Origin: UBA4782 sp034429195
GTDB lineage: Bacteria > Chloroflexota > Anaerolineae > Anaerolineales > Anaerolineaceae
Direction: 5' to 3'
Length of the DNA stretch: 64,000 nt
Assembly: GCA_034429195.1 (NCBI GenBank)
Contig: DAOUGQ010000005.1
Location: 1-64,000 of the forward strand
The translations under genes were made by a program, and so were the position numbers. The notes below the pieces were generated by a model. It saw only the letters and a program-made list of their open reading frames with translations. It did not search any database and had not been told where the DNA came from. Shown here piece by piece: positions 62,775 through 64,000 of this stretch (position 1 is its first letter; the number at the start of each line of letters is the position of its first letter).

Positions 62775-63999
62775 TCTTTACCAGGTAACCATTATATTCT
62801 ATCCCTGTTCCTTGCGAAACCCAGCCATCCAATATGAATGGGAGATCTTGGTCAGCAGGGATCCACTCACCATTATATTTTCGTGCAATATGCACATGTG
62901 TGCCATTCGATACTCCTCCTTCACAGGAAGGGTGCCCGATCCGTTCGCCCGCTTTGACCGGAGTGTTTACAGGTATACGATCACGGGTTTCGATATGAAG
63001 GTATAGCACAGTCCATCCGGTTTCTTCATATCCATCTCCATCCAGATCAATTACGACCACGCCATTTTCTGATCGAGTGACCCATCCATCCGAAACAGCT
63101 GTAACCCAGGCGTCATTCACCACACATCCCAATGCATCTCCAGGAGGTGCGAAATCCAATGCTGCCCATGCAGAACCTGTACCCCAACCACCATGGGGAC
63201 CACCTGTGAATGACCAGACAGTTCCATTCTCAAAAGGGAGCTGCAAGACAGGCTGCGTCAGGTCAGTCGGTAGGAGAGGATCAATCGAATAATCGAAAGC
63301 CTGTCCAAAATAATTGTTAAAAATTTTGATAAAACCATTTTTGCCAACAACTTCACGCCATTTATCCTGGTTATAGAGTAACGATGCAAGATGCTGTACT
63401 GCAGCGGTACCAGCATTGATCGTTGGGTCGGGTGGGATGATGGAATCATCAGGTAAAATCCATGCAGCTACTGCATTCACCTTCCAAAGGTAATATCCCA
63501 TGTTCAAATTGTTAGCTGCCCAAGCCATTTGAAGGTAAAGACCTTCGTAATACTGGTTGATATAACCGGCGGGGTATTTTTGCTGAATTTCTGTGGGGGC
63601 AGTGCTGCTAATCCAGTTTCCCTGGTATTCTAACCAGGCAAGCAGAATATGAGGATGCACCGAAAATTCTTTGCTGACGCGGTCGATGATCTGTGCACCA
63701 GTCATTTCAACATCATTTACTTTTTCTTTGTATACCGCAAGGTATCCACCCGTTGAATTCACAAAATTGTTTAGATCAAAACCAATTGCAGAGGGACTGC
63801 GTACCAATTCGGAATCAGGAATGATTTTGAAAGCTGGCCCTTGAGAAGCTGGATTGGGTGGAGGAAGGATCAGCTCCATCCCAACATCCAACAGATCGGG
63901 ATTTTCAATCTGGTTGATCTCAATGATCGTATTCAAGGGCAGAGTATATTTTTCAGCAATGGCAGCCAGCGTATCACCAGGCTGGACAATGTACGTCAC
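62716..63999 (-). CDS. LysM/M23-like cell-wall protein, paralog 1 (5' partial)
   Basis: 427 residues are visible and the frame reaches the right edge, so the N-terminus lies outside the window. The visible part opens with a clean LysM domain (Y-I-V-Q-P-G-D-T-L-A-A-I-A, then N-P-D-L-L-D-V-G). The shared middle domain follows (H-P-H-I-L-L-A-W-L-E-Y-Q-G-N-W) and then the M23-like domain with G-G-P-H-G-G-W-G, A-A-L-D-F-A-P-P and G-T-H-V-H-I-A-R-K-Y-N-G-E-W. Of the three paralogs its LysM is the least degenerate, so it may be nearest the ancestral copy. Confidence 0.85.
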   Translation of the reverse strand: MTYIVQPGDTLAAIAEKYTLPLNTIIEINQIENPDLLDVGMELILPPPNPASQGPAFKIIPDSELVRSPSAIGFDLNNFVNSTGGYLAVYKEKVNDVEMTGAQIIDRVSKEFSVHPHILLAWLEYQGNWISSTAPTEIQQKYPAGYINQYYEGLYLQMAWAANNLNMGYYLWKVNAVAAWILPDDSIIPPDPTINAGTAAVQHLASLLYNQDKWREVVGKNGFIKIFNNYFGQAFDYSIDPLLPTDLTQPVLQLPFENGTVWSFTGGPHGGWGTGSAWAALDFAPPGDALGCVVNDAWVTAVSDGWVTRSENGVVVIDLDGDGYEETGWTVLYLHIETRDRIPVNTPVKAGERIGHPSCEGGVSNGTHVHIARKYNGEWIPADQDLPFILDGWVSQGTGIEYNGYLVKNEKIVEAWDSRKPENQIQR

Positions 64000-64000
64000 G

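Overview
The window looks like a chromosomal segment of a Chloroflexota bacterium, most likely of the Anaerolineae. This is inferred from style rather than from a marker gene. The signs are moderate-to-low GC, many lipoproteins and membrane proteins with Pro/Thr-rich 'TPT' linkers, a PknB-type kinase fused to a PD40 propeller, DUF3048 and DUF4349 lipoproteins, LysM/M23 proteins in tandem, and intrinsic-terminator T-box and SAM-I riboswitches. Cytochrome bd is the only terminal oxidase seen. Together with formate-tetrahydrofolate ligase and a molybdenum hydroxylase this suggests an anaerobe or microaerophile.

Layout. 1-1933: 3' end of an Rhs-type polymorphic toxin with a C39-like papain-fold tip, running in frame into a frameshifted TolB-like lipoprotein. 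2139-5186: a consensus promoter, two tRNA-Ala genes, a leucine T-box leader, leuS and a terminator. 5199-5999: a surface C39-like protein. 6104-9606: cydDC. 9598-12124: tsaC, prmC and prfA on the minus strand. 12202-15092: a two-subunit molybdenum hydroxylase without a flavin subunit. 15469-21612: two large secreted beta-helix proteins. 21821-24199: cydAB. 24331-31672: ridA, then an exopolysaccharide/cell-wall run (GT2, polyprenyl glycosylphosphotransferase, CapD-like dehydratase, two FemAB transferases and a Nudix hydrolase). 31696-36751: PD40 kinase, a TP-repeat membrane protein, psuG, a PHP phosphoesterase and tRNA-Leu. 36916-40842: a membrane phosphotransferase of the sulfatase fold, and fhs. 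40964-43765: DinG-like helicase/exonuclease.

43876-54402 is a minus-strand run behind a SAM-I riboswitch: metH, a fused homocysteine methyltransferase/methylene-THF reductase, coaX, coaBC, a DUF3048 lipoprotein, a phosphoesterase and a DUF4349 lipoprotein. With fhs it gives a one-carbon/methionine module next to coenzyme A synthesis.

54503-59665 is a plus-strand operon: a small membrane protein, selA, an M24 peptidase, tsaD, a two-domain thioredoxin-fold protein and an OsmC protein. The thioredoxin-fold gene has an in-frame TGA at 59022-59024, exactly where the first Cys of a C-P-Y-C site should be, and the frame stays open for 73 more conserved-looking codons. I read it as a selenoprotein of 222 residues (U-P-Y-C) sharing an operon with selA; this is the most notable item in the window. 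59711-64000 holds three tandem LysM/M23-like cell-wall proteins, the last running off the right edge.
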